A stretch of DNA of 64,000 nucleotides from Paraconiothyrium sp. Pb-2020 (taxonomy: Eukaryota; Ascomycota; Dothideomycetes; Pleosporales; Didymosphaeriaceae), in contig JAJUBI010000004.1 in assembly GCA_022419385.1 (NCBI GenBank), positions 992,001 through 1,056,000 on the forward strand. Direction: 5' to 3'. Under the pieces are notes generated by a model. It was not told the DNA's origin. It made no database searches and saw only the letters and a program-made list of their open reading frames with translations. The position numbers were made by a program, and so were the translations under genes. Within the stretch, counting starts at the first letter, position 1. Each line of letters begins with the position of its first letter. This document shows, piece by piece, positions 21,067 to 32,685 of the stretch.

Positions 21067-21630
21067 TGTATTTCTGTGATCGATGTAATTATTGAGTTTC
21101 TAAGTGTAAATATAGCAATTTGTAATGAGCCAGAAGCCGGCGGAGTCCGTCATGTGTTTCTGTACAAGATTTTTTGGTGTTGATGGGTGGATTTGGGCGG
21201 CATCGGAGAGTTACGGCCAAGAAAATTTGCCACAAGGGTCCTGGCTCGGATCCTACCCTCTGATTGCAGTCTTGCAGACCCACATCACTTTGAGGCATGG
21301 TATCTTACGCAAAGCAATTTCATCGTACTCGATATATTGAGGGGGCTATAACTCGGAGACTATAACATTCAATGCCAAAGGATTTCGACATCTCGCGCAT
21401 TTCGTAATTCGTTATCATGTCATCGTCACTGGTCGTGGTACCGTAAAACCGTAGAGCGTGAAGCAAAGAGAGAAAGAAGAACAATCTTGCTGACAGCGAG
21501 TATCCTCCCTGTCGCATCTAATCAGATCGACCGTAAGCAATAACACCATGCCCAACCTATCCCTAAAGACTGCAAAACACTAAGGAAGTACAATTTGATC
21601 AAGAAAGCACGCATCGACAGGTCCCACCTA
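21067..21630. other. Intergenic, tRNA upstream / synthetase-like 3' region
   Basis: About 560 bp without a supported gene. It contains the 3' flank of the synthetase-like gene. Confidence 0.45.
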
Positions 21631-23705
21631 TCAGTCCGCGATAGGAGTATCGGCGCGCTCATAACTTTCGGTTGCATACGGCGTGATACCGAGCATCTTT
21701 AATCCATTCTCGAGCACAATGCGTGTTGCTTCAAATAGTGTAATGTACCCAGGACCGAAAGTCTTTTCTACCGCCTCAGCTTCGGCTTCAGCTTCGGATT
21801 CCCCTTGTTCGCCATCTTCAGCGTCGTCGTCCTCGTCGCTGCTCAAAGTATCAGCGAGTTGCTCAGTAACGCCAGCCAGGTACTTTATGATGTCATCCGA
21901 CTGGGGCGAGATGGAATTGTACGTCGCGCGTGTCACTTCGGGATATTGGGCGAGGAGACGGAGAAGATTGGCGGCAGATTCATCTTCGACCAAGAACTTA
22001 TAGTCCTCATCGAAGAGCTGGGTATCATCGTTGCGGGTCTTCAGGACGGCGCACAACTTCGCGTACCAGTATTGTAGATCAGGTCCGGTTCCAAGCTTGA
22101 AAGTCGTCATGGCCGTTGTGTCAAAGGAGTGGGCAGAAGTAGTCCGTGTGGAAAGCTCATGTACCAGAAGAGAGGCAATCGAAAGCGTTTTGGCACTCTT
22201 GCTAGGATTACCGAAGAATGTCTTCTTCTCTCCGTCGGCCTCCAATGCTGCCGCCATAGCAGTTTCGACATGACTGATGATTGCTTGAGGTTCATAGCCG
22301 TGCCCAACCGTGTCTGCCATATTTGATGTTTCGTTGAACTTCATGTGCTGTATCTTATCTGCGAGGTCCTTCATGTCGATTGCAGCCAAGATATGGATCA
22401 AATGTGTGAAATGGAGAGCATTGTGGTCATTGGCCGTGACAATGATCATCTTGTCGAAGCTGTACTTCCTGGAACGCTCGATCATCGCTGCCAGATCCCG
22501 TAGAAGGTAAGTAGTTGCTCCGTCCCGGTTTCGTATAATGGCAGTCCCTGCTTTGAGTCCGTAGTTTTGCATATGAACAACCCAAGCGCCAGAGCTTTCT
22601 TCGCAAATGTTCTTGTCTTTCAGCAGATTCTCGACTTCCACCATTGTTTCTGTGCTAACTTGCGATTCCCCGGTATACTCGTCGAACCTGATTCCTAGCT
22701 GCGAGTAGAAATCCGTGTACTTCTCGATATTGACGTCCCTAATCCGCTTCCAGAATGCAACGGCTTCTTCGTCGCCATCTTCGAGCTTCTTGAACGCTGC
22801 GTTGCGCTCAGCATATATACCTTGGCCTTCGATTTCCGCCTGCGCTTGGCCTTCATCTTGGCCAGTCTTTGCAGCCTCGTCGCGGGCACGTCGACTGGCT
22901 GCTACTTCGGGTTGGAAGAGACTATTGATTTGCTCGTAGACATTCAGCAGGTGTTCAATGGGACTTGCCTTATAGGCTTCCTCATTCCCAAATCTCTCCC
23001 AACCGACCTTGAGAAGGGCGATGTTCTTGCCCCAGTCACCAAGGTAGTTGATTCTTATGACATCCCAGCCCATGCTCTCATAGAAGTTTCCAATAAAGGC
23101 GCCGATAATTGTACTGCGGAGGTGCCGTCCATGAAGTTCATTGGTGATGTTGGGCGAGGAGAACTCTACCACCAGCTTTTTGTGTCCCTCATCCGGCGAC
23201 GATGTTTTCCGTAATCCTGGGGTCACATCGGTCCCATAATCGCGCCCACGATTGAGAATAAACGGGAATAGAATACGGGCAAAAGCATCAACTTCGAGGA
23301 AGATGCGGAAATGCACACCATCGAGGAACGGAAGTGGGAAGAGCGGTTGGTTCTGCGGAAACTACACAACAATTAGACCTGCATTGAAGGGCAGATAGAT
23401 CAGCTGAGGAGCCAAACCTTGCTTGCGATGTCAGCAGCCAGCTCGACAGCCTTACAACCAGGGCGAAGTTTCGGTAACACAACGCTGAGATCACCGTTGT
23501 AAATGTTGTTGGGCCATTGGATCGACTTGTACGCTGCCTCCGGACCACTTTCAACAAATCCACTCAAGATATCCGCTAAGAGGCTTCGGCATACGTCCAG
23601 AGGATTTATCAAGGTGTCAGCCGATTCGCTAACAGAAGAAGGCGCAGCCAGATGCAATGTTGCGAGGCTGCTTTCCAGCTCGGCAATTCCAAACGTCGTC
23701 ATCAT
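21631..23705 (-). CDS. Arginyl-tRNA synthetase-like protein with lost catalytic motifs
   Basis: Two exons: 23705-23418 and 23361-21631, phase 0. The product is 672 aa. The order of domains is that of eukaryotic ArgRS. An N-terminal Add1-type domain covers about residues 25-100. A class I Rossmann core follows (EFSSPNI.., MGWDVIRINYLGDWGKN, RFGNEEAY), and then an alpha-helical anticodon-binding region (residues about 490-670). The HIGH motif, usually H-A-G-H in ArgRS, reads H-G-R-H here, losing the key glycine. The KMSKS-equivalent loop, usually M-S-T-R-K-G, is replaced by a stretch reading NETSNMADTVGHG. An acidic Glu/Ala insert (about residues 595-625) interrupts the C-terminal domain. The tRNA-binding fold probably remains, but normal aminoacylation looks unlikely. 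I read it as a diverged paralog, not the housekeeping enzyme. The donor GTTTGG is atypical. Confidence 0.85.
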
Positions 23706-24368
23706 AAATGGCCTCTTACTTTGAAAAGACACCAGCTAAGGCAACGTATTAGTATAGAGGATGCAATCTGTTAGATAGGTCAGACAAGTTGAGGTGGTTT
23801 GTTACGAACGTAGTCTGCGGAAGGCGCATAGAATCCAAAGCATGTATTTGTTGTTAAACAGTAGATAACAGCCGTTGTGCTTTCTGGTTCAGCCTCATTG
23901 TATGCGAGACGTCCAGGCAGCGGATGCGTGGCTATGCATGATTGGGTACACTACCATCTACATGCACCAGTAAGCGATCAATGAGAGCACGCTGACCACG
24001 TACATGCACGCGTCCCGTGCCAACGGACCACACACTTGAGCATGTTCACTCTAATCCCGGTAGTCGGCCTGCATGCACCCATGGTGCATCATACGAGGCA
24101 AGAGAAGCATTCAATCTACTTGGGCATGGGAGAGCAACTCGGGCCGGCCGAAAAAAAGGCAACCAGAAACGATTGCCCTACGAGGCACCAGTGCTACGTA
24201 ATGTATCTCGATTGCCTACAGAGGGAAGATCGCGAAGAGTTTATTAATCTGGATCCTCTAGATTTACTACTGAGTATTGAAAAAGAAGGGTATCTTGGAA
24301 GCGAACGCTACAGGTCCGGATAACTCCATATCGAGAAGTTCTTATCATCTTGATCATTGGATAACGTC
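23706..24368. other. Intergenic, synthetase-like promoter side
   Basis: About 660 bp. No ATG in frame with the synthetase-like gene was found upstream that would add a targeting peptide. No other gene supported. Confidence 0.4.
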
Positions 24369-26419
24369 TCATACCACAGCATCCACCAATGTCTCTGCCG
24401 TATCGACGCGCGATGGAGGCATTTGTTGATTTTCAAGGTGGTCTGTGCGCTCAACTGTCGCTGGTGGTGGCCCTTTCCTACGCAATATCCGCGACCAATC
24501 TTTCAGTAAATGCCATTCCTTGTGTTGAACAAAGATAAGAAGCTGCAAAATGACCGTCACGATGAGCATTGCAATGGCAAATGACCATCCTGTTCGCGGA
24601 AAACTTCCGAATGGGGCGGGAATTGAGAAGAAGGCGCTCACAATGGCAACGGGTGATATCCAGGCGACCATCAGTTTCGCATGTGCACCGCTGGATTTGT
24701 TTGCCCTGTTACTCTCGACTGCCAATCGTCGTTCAAGGCTATCCACAGCCCTCTGGCACCGAAGCTCGAGAGTTTCTAACCGCCGTTGCAATGCGCGCAT
24801 TTTGCGAAACTTGCTCTTGAGATCTATCAGGCATCGCTTCCTCTGCGTTCGTGAGGTGATTGACAGCCCATCTGTATGTTCGAAATAAGATATGTCTCCG
24901 TCGGGAGCCGAAAAGTCGGCCCAGCAGCGATTGGTCTCCGAGAGAATATCATGCAAAACGCCGAGAACCTTAACTGATTTTTGCGTCCGTCTGAAATTCA
25001 TCGTAGTGTCTTCATCGCCTGCGTCATCAAGACTATAGCCGAAAGTGTCTTCTTGATGACTAGTTTCGAGCTTCTGAATAAGCCAGGACCATGTTCTGAT
25101 GACTTGCTCAACTCGAATCGAAGTGATGAGTAGAAAGTATTCTCTTGGATCCCAAGTAGGGTGGTTCGCATCAACGTCACCATTGGCAGCGAATTGATCC
25201 TGGACCATTGTGTTGTAGTCAAAGAAGTCGTCTTCAGTCATCTCTTCATCACCATCCACAAATGCATAGCCGGTCCAACGACGATTGGCGACACCGCAAA
25301 TGTTGATAGCCACGTGACCAACGTGAAGAACCTGGCTTGTTCCTCTAGAAGGCTGCGAATGACCATTAATAACCGAAGATATGTCTATCGATTGCGATTC
25401 AAAGGCGCCAGCTTGATCCTCCAGAGGTTTTGATTCGTTCTCAGATGTACTCAAAGTCAAGAGTGGGACGTAGAAGTAGAGCTCAAATATATCGTACATT
25501 TTGTACTGGAACGAAGTATTAGCATAAGACCTTATCATTTTGGGTGTTTTACAGACTGATAGCTTTACTCCCATATCTGTTTTCCGCGCGATATGCATGT
25601 AGAGTGCTGTTTTGAGCGCCGCTGATTGATGTTGAGTAGCAGTCTCTATAAGTGCATACACAAAGACTGGGGTCAGTCTTGATACATAGCTGTTCTAGTC
25701 AGTGTGATCACTGTGGACATATACACAATGGATCGGACTCACATTAACCGTCGATCAGCATCAGGTAGAGTAGCATGTGCAAATCGCTGCATCAATCAGT
25801 TCACTTGTCGGTAGCGAGGACCAAATCCGATCGGAAGCAGTTATTCTCGATCACTAATGACGGGCATCTGTCGGGCAGATTGGTAACCAAAGACAATGCA
25901 TACCTTCTGCTTTAGGTGTCGACATAATCCAGGAGCATCTAAAGGGAGTTCGTACTCGCGGCGTGATACGTGCTTATCGTTCTGTGGCTGAGATATTTCT
26001 GAACGCGGTTCATCAACGATATCCTTCGAGACCATATCGATGGTCGTTGCCCAAAGTTTGCTGGGCTGCACAACCTTGCTAACCGTGGCTTCTTCATCCT
26101 GGATTTCTGTTCCACGCGAAGTTGAGCTGGATATGGAATGCCAGCGCCGATCGTCAAGCCATGCTTGTCGTAAGTGATTTGCCCGGGGATTCGTAAGTGC
26201 GGAGCGATGCACACTCGCGCAAAAATTAGTGATGACTTCCTCCTCAGCGGTGTTCTCGTCATAGTCTCGAAGGAATGTGAGCAAATGATTATCAGTCGGA
26301 TTGATTCGAAGTCTGCTCTCGAGGAAAGTTTCTTTTTCGGGTGGGCTGCGGTCTTCGTTAAACGACTTGGGCCAGAGACTTTCTGGACTACCCAGATCTT
26401 CATTGAGCTCGTGCCCCAT
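24369..26419 (-). CDS. CorA-like two-helix membrane protein, copy 1 (626 aa)
   Basis: Three exons: 26419-25904, 25786-25743 and 25689-24369, in phase throughout. It belongs to a large ascomycete family usually annotated as CorA-like Mg2+ transporter-like. The cytoplasmic part contains the family blocks ADRRLIYVSRL, GYAFVDG, NHPTWDPREYFLL and RVEQVIRTWSWLIQKLE. A long helical stretch (about residues 440-530) precedes two C-terminal membrane segments (LMVAWISPVAIVSAFFSIPA and WSFAIAMLIVTVILQLLIFV). The GMN motif that forms the CorA ion filter is not visible between them, so transport activity is doubtful. A Pro/Thr tail ends the protein. It is a paralog of the 765-aa gene at 32686-35461 and shares its early intron positions. 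Confidence 0.8.
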
Positions 26420-29400
26420 TGACCTAACTTATTTTCCAAACCAAGTAATATTTGTCGAGTATTCCAGAGCCAACGCTGATTGGTGAAGTTAATCCACGTT
26501 GCAGGTCCCAGGATCCAGGTAGCCGGCCGATATATCCAGCAACTGCAGAATTATTGCGTACCAACAGGTTGTTCGTATCCTTAGTGCAATTGCAAGCACA
26601 TACATGTGCGAATGTATTGCGTAAAGGTGGGTGACTCTAAGGAGATATCCAGCATCTCATTAATTATGAGTCAGATAGCCTAGATATCCCACTTAGCTGG
26701 TAAGTAAACGCGAGATCTCGTATAGTAGAGGAAAGGCTGAGGTCGTGGCTCAGCCCCCTAGTCCTTCAATGGACGGAGTGAATGACGAGAGCCATAGAGA
26801 CGGGCCGGCCCTAGCGGTCGGTGTCTTCACGACTGCGGTGGACTCACTGGATACACGTTGCAAACGGCTAGCTGGCAACTTGCAAGGCGCCCCAGAAGGC
26901 GGCAAGGCTATCCCATCATGAGCCCACTGGATTGATGCGCGCCGTTCCATGGTATATTGGAGTGAGGACGATCGTTGGGCGCTCGTATCAGAAGCGCAGT
27001 GCGGTTAGACAGCCTCGGAAGCCAGCAAGATCATGAGGCTTTCTTCGGTGAATCTTCATGGAGTTGGGCGCAAGCGCATCGCTGACGTGCATAGTGGTAA
27101 GATGATTGGAGCAACCAATAGGAACCAGTTTGCCAAGACGTACCCTGCTCGACACCAGTCACTGGCCGTTGACTAGTAACACTTATTCAAGGCAGAGTTG
27201 ACCCTGCACAGAATATCCTGACAGCTCGTCATGAATCGGGCATCAACAAAATTTATCGCGTTCCACAACTAGCCTAACAGTCGTAGAATCACGGTCGTAT
27301 CTTTCCCAAGGTTTGATTTGATTGGCGCAGCGTTTACAACCGGTTCCTTCGGTCTCGCATTGTGGAATGCCCCATGACAGCTCTTGTGTCACACGCGAAA
27401 CATTCCGCAACTGCCACTCTGAACAGTGATATAGAATCGCACCTTGCATTGGGCTACGGCCACGATGTAGAGAGCGCCTGCCTGCATTGCGCGGCGCTGA
27501 CTGATGTCGTCTGTCCCATTCTCAGTGCTGCAACAAGGACGATTTGGTACTGTAAGGTAGAATTAATGCCACAATAAGACGTAGGTGACACGGCGGCTGG
27601 AATAATGGCCTGCTTCAAGGTCAATCTCGTGCGTACCCGGCTGGCCATCGGTATGCTAGTAGGCTTTCGTGAATACACAAGCTGGCGATTCAATTGGACC
27701 GTCAGCGGGCCGTAGCCGTTGTCAGAGTATTGTAGTCTGGAGGAACCCCATGTTTGTCTCGTGACTACCAGTGGTAGTTGCTACAGACTTAGGAGTACCG
27801 TATTCTGCTTCGATGTGCGGTAGCGTTTGCGTACAGATATGCGGCTGGCCATGGATTTATCAGCGAAGGTGATGTTGTAGGAAGTGTCTCGGTTGTAGAA
27901 AATGACTGGAATTAAGTATGACACCGATTGACATTGAAATGTAATACTGAGATACCAGGACGACTCCCAGGTTCGTGCTCCTCTTGTTACTAGTGAGAAC
28001 ATAAGTCATTATCCTCGAATATTGGCCCCATGCTGCGCAGTTGAATTTTCTGGGTCTGGCAATACCCACATCTCGCGTGACCACAGCTGGGGCAAGAACC
28101 AACGTTTATGTTGATAGATGGATGTCCGCAAGCGCTCTGATGGTGTCATTGAGATGGTCTCTGATTGTCGCATAGCTTGGTGCGACAGCAACCACTTACG
28201 CAGTGCCAAACGAAGGTGTGTTTCTTTCTTGCCTATCTACCGGTCAGCGTTTGGTATACGTGCCAAAGCAGAAATGGTTACCATTCCAACAATGCTCTGA
28301 TTCGAGATGGATGTCCACTGGGGTCAAACGGCGCAGAAAATGGCTCGTAAGTTTGGGTGAGGAGGAATGGTATCTCATCTGTTCAACCGTGAGTCCTTCC
28401 ACCAAAACCTGCAATTCGATTCTTAAGGATGCAAGCAGAGCTTCTGTTTAGGTACTAGATCCAGCCCCTCATTCCCAAAATTTCGTAGTGTGTCTGTTGT
28501 ATGCCGTTACACACCGCCTAGTGATTTCTCACCACAGAAACGGCACGTTCTCGTCTTTTTGAATTCTTTCAGACAGTCTCATAATGTTCATTAGTGACGG
28601 AGATTGGTGTCTCAGTCAATTGAAGCGCGGATTCTGCTACAATTGACAGGCGTAATAATCGCGAGCGGGCAGCGTGAACATTTGTATAAGCTGTGCGGAC
28701 CAGGCGCCACAACCACACACCGCCGGAAGTCGGAGGGACAATCAGACTGGCTCCTTTACCGATGTCGGTGCGCAAGGCCTTCGGAAAAGTCTCGAATTGT
28801 TGACAAAAGTGCGTTTCTTATCGATATCGGTTTAGCAGGAACCCTGTAAGATGTCAACGGAGGTCCGACCAGCAACCCTCGACGAAAGTCGAATTACGCT
28901 ATGCGCTGCAGTGTGGAGACTGCCGGTAACTCTCTTCGCACATAATGACTGAGAAGTCTCGGAGGCACGGCGGTTTCCTGAAGGAGGCGTGGGATGTCGC
29001 CAAGACCCGCCCGTGCTAGCATCATCGTAAGGTTCGTGGCGTGGTGCGTTTCAACGGAAAGTTGCAGGGAACGTGCAGGCAAGAGACACGCACCGCATCT
29101 GATCGAAAGTACCAACAGTATGAGTTCCCGAAAGCCGTAGGAAAGAAGCGAAGTCAGTTTCCACTGCCGTCTTCAGCCTACTGCGGCGGCCTCCGTCAGC
29201 TCGGAAGTCAGACCGGACTTGTGACCTGCTGGTCCGAGCTCATCGATCTGTCCCGCTCTCCTTTTTCGGCTAGGCCTGGGGCGAAACGCGAATTCTACCA
29301 CGACCCTCGTATGCCTCAGCCAAACACTACTATACGATTCACGGCATCTTAACACGATAATGGCGATCGGGTAGGAAGTCACAGATATTTTCGAACTCCT

Positions 29401-30485
29401 CTCGAATTGGAAAGCCTTCGGCGTACGGAATTTGGCACTACAATCGCTACAGAAGATGACGCTAGATTCGTCATCACTTCTCTCTACGAGTAAACGATGG
29501 CTAGACAGTGGTGGGTAGGTACGAGTGGGGCAGACGTGACCTCGGTTACGCAATCCACTGGCTCTTCAACAACATCAATCCAACTCTATGTTATCATTCC
29601 ATGGTCTTCTACCCTATATAGATGCGCTCGCTTATAGTTGCAAGCTGTGCAAACCTTGATGATGCTTCTCCTGGCAGCCAACCGAGTCGCGCTTGGCTGC
29701 TGAGCATCACATCACCACAACAATGTCGAAAGTAACAATCCATTGATTGCAATCTCCATCATATAATCTCAAACAACTAGTATTTACCATGCGCCTTTAC
29801 GCTACGGATTCGATGCCAGCCTAGGCATGCAATGCATCATCGTATTTTTTTCACTTGGGGTTACATCGAAAGACATGGGTGAATTGCCCGCAGGTGATGC
29901 ATCAATTCACAATTGTCGCATACAGTCGCAGTATATTGGGTGGGGTCTCCCCGAGAAAAACTTGCTGACTCTGAGCTAACATTATGTACGCCCGAAAAGC
30001 TTATGCTTTTCGGACTTCGCTCAGCGGTCGGCTAGGTACATGAACAGTGTCCGCGTGATACCAGCGTTATCGGTGCTGTCTACAAAAACATGGCCCACAG
30101 CCCATGGCGCTGGAGCATGGCTTGTAAGTTCAGCCTAGATGACCTGAGCACTTTATCATCTATTAGCTGCATACGCTACATTTATATACTATAAGAAAAG
30201 GTATGGTTCGGTACTAAATCGATGGAACCCAACAGTAGCAATTCCAATGCTAACCACACCTCTGCCGATGGAAAGACGGTTTTCCATAAATCATTCATGG
30301 CCGGTGGGGTACGGAGATGCGCTTGCTGACTATCATTCCTATTGTGTCCCTCAAGTACACGCTCGACCCTGTGACCATTGACCAGGTCTCCAACGTCAGT
30401 CAAAACTTCGGTTGCATTCGTAGGCCGTACACATTGGCGCAAGCAGCATAGATGAGCGCTGCGTGTTATTTTGTCGTGGGATAAA
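26420..30485. other. Gene-poor interval between CorA-like paralogs
   Basis: About 4 kb in which no gene can be supported on either strand. The open frames are short, lack conserved motifs and are broken. A perfect 9-bp inverted repeat with a 4-nt loop lies at 29992-30013. A frame at 29173-29553 (minus) contains CSDCSAKF but nothing more that looks like a zinc finger. This could be decayed accessory DNA. Confidence 0.45.
29992..30013. repeat. Perfect 9-bp inverted repeat
   Basis: CCGAAAAGC, loop TTAT, GCTTTTCGG. It would form a short hairpin. No flanking duplication or element was recognised. Confidence 0.5.
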
Positions 30486-30827
30486 TTAATCTCTTAATTC
30501 CATCCAATGAAGCTGCGAGGTTCGTTGGTCGGGATTACGCACTTGCACGCGTGTGGTATGACAGTATGCACATCTAGCTGAGCTGCATGAGGGGCAGTGT
30601 TGAACTAGGATACCAATCCCAGGGTGTCCACAGCGGCACTGAGAGTCATCAGTGCTACACGTATAAAGTGAAGTGTGTCTATTCAAGATTATCACCTACG
30701 CATTGCCAGATATACGCGTGTTTCTTTCGAGCCTTTAATTATTAGTCTTTTGTATGCTCGATATTGAGGAAGGGCGTTGGGGACTCACATATTCCAGGAC
30801 TGGAGTTAGCTCGTATCTCTCAGACAT
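30486..30827 (-). CDS. Putative small Cys-rich (zinc-binding type) protein, 82 aa
   Basis: Two exons: 30827-30789 (MSERYELTPVLEY) and 30695-30486. The intron uses donor TAT|GTGAGT, branch GACTAAT and acceptor GTAG. The mature pattern is C-R-C-G, then about 11 residues, then H-C-P-S-C, then R-C-A-Y-C-H. This paired-CxxC arrangement is common in small uncharacterised ascomycete proteins and would bind one or two zinc ions. The splice model is supported by phase and by the good branch point. The protein is too short for a firm call. Standing alone between two CorA-like paralogs, it may be a lineage-specific accessory gene or a fragment. Confidence 0.45.
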
Positions 30828-32685
30828 GGAAGCTAATGAAAACGTTTGGTGTGGTAGCGTTAGTACCTTGTCGACCCTCCAGTTGTCAGGTTGCTTATGA
30901 AAGGGTCAATGGGTGCTTGGCTGCTTATTGAAAGCGAAGGGCAATGGCAGATCGCCTATGTGCTTCTAGCTGCTTTTATAGATTCAACCGTCTCCAACCA
31001 TATAACAAGTGTGGTACTGTTGAGGGATGAGAAGAGCCACATCAGTAAGGGGGGCATTTCCATAGTCGATTATGTTGTGTGAGGGCAGAACAAAGCTGTA
31101 TGTGGCGTGGCGTCGTAAGCAGGTCTAATGTGGTACCAACAGTTGACCATCGAGCTTCCAAGCTGCGGGTATCCGACGTTTAGGAAACATGGAAATAAAG
31201 GTAATTAGGCTATCCCACTACCATAGTGTGCTAGCGCACAACATCGGCCGATGTTGCCACGTAGCACAGAAGAAGATGACGGTTACGATATCTCTACACC
31301 GTTAGCCGCAGGTTTCAGGATCTAAAAGAAATTCCGGGCTTCTACGTCTAGAGCTAGTTGGGCAATCGTGAGTAACGCCTGGATACCTGTTGCAAGCGTA
31401 AATTGCACCCCTCTGTTCAGGGAGTTGTTGCAAAACGTGCACAGTAATCGTCGAAATTGTAACATACCAAGTCTCAGGTCCCTCGGTATTGGTCCAATTT
31501 GATCGATTGCGCCGGTGTTTTTTGGGGAGACCATACCTATGTACGCTATTCTACTACAGCTCCCCCGTACCTGCATCTTCGTTACACACTGATGAATTTC
31601 ATGTTCCTCAACTGTATACACAATTGCGGTTCGACCTTTTGTGTCACAAACTTTCAAGCGCAATATCCTGTTTTCCATTCCTCAACAGTACCACTCTTCA
31701 TCTTTAGTACAGGGGATGACCAATTTATAAAGCCCTAGAAGCTTAGAGTTGATCATTCTCTCTGTTATATATATATCGTCTACAAGTCACTAGGAGGCCG
31801 TTTTGTTCTAGGAAGAATTCACGTCTACAGAGAGTGCTGTTCCCAAGCATTCATGACTAAGAAGGTGACTAAGGAGGCATCTCTCTGTTATTGTTGTGCA
31901 GAATCCATATCCTGCATCTTCACCACACGCTAATGAGATTCAGGAATACCCTCCTCATCTGTACGCTGGATTTCCATACTCCTTCTGTATTACAACGATC
32001 CAAAGCGATAGCTCATGTTGGTCATGATGGCTTGTACCTCGAGGGTGATGTCTGTGGACGCGTTACTGTGGCTGGGCTTGGAAGTCATACCGGCATCCGC
32101 CCCGGTATGCCTTTGCAGCTCTCTATCGATATCTCAAAGCCCGGAATAGGCTTTTGAAGTATTCTGATCAACCATTCAGGCGGCCTGAAGTTGGTGTTTT
32201 CGATCATAGGGAATAATGGGCAACGTTCACTAAGTTAGAGGTATGTGAACATCTGATGGAAGCATCATGGACGCAATCATGGAGTGGAATACTTCAATCG
32301 TCTTCCATTATTTTAGTGATCAGTGTCAGCATACAGTGTGAATTTGCTTCTGTGTCACACAGAGGTGAGGTGGTCTCGACTATGCGATCTTGATGTGCGA
32401 CACTTGCTGGATATTTTGTGGTTTCAAAATAGGACAGGTGATTACAAATGTTACGTCACTCTTGTACTCGTGATTCATTGAAATGGGTTATACTGGGATA
32501 CGTGAAATACGACGCTCTTAAATTTGAGCCTTGATCATCGCAATCACGTCATTACTGTCACGTACATTTTTCTCCTCGTCGCACTCATAGAGGCGGTCCA
32601 CAATCGGGAAACCTTGGACTGAGAAAGTAGATGCAGTGTCATGACACTGGCGCTTGTGTACCCATAGTCGCGGAGAAAAAGCCTC
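30828..32685. other. Intergenic, no supported gene
   Basis: About 1.86 kb. Two stretches (near 31560-31600 and 31915-31955) share CTGCATCTTC followed by an ACAC..TAATGA / ACAC..TGATGA pattern, which suggests an old local duplication. No coding region recognised. Confidence 0.4.

Noticed and set aside
21631..26419. A secondary-metabolite or cyclodipeptide cluster around the synthetase-like gene
   Set aside because: No oxidase, methyltransferase, transporter or regulator typical of such clusters lies nearby; the neighbours are a tRNA and a CorA-like protein.
29173..29553. CSDCSAKF stretch as a C2H2 zinc finger
   Set aside because: The downstream histidines needed for the finger are absent.
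31322..31678. 118-codon minus-strand frame
   Set aside because: No motif and no supporting splice signals, in a region of decayed-looking sequence.
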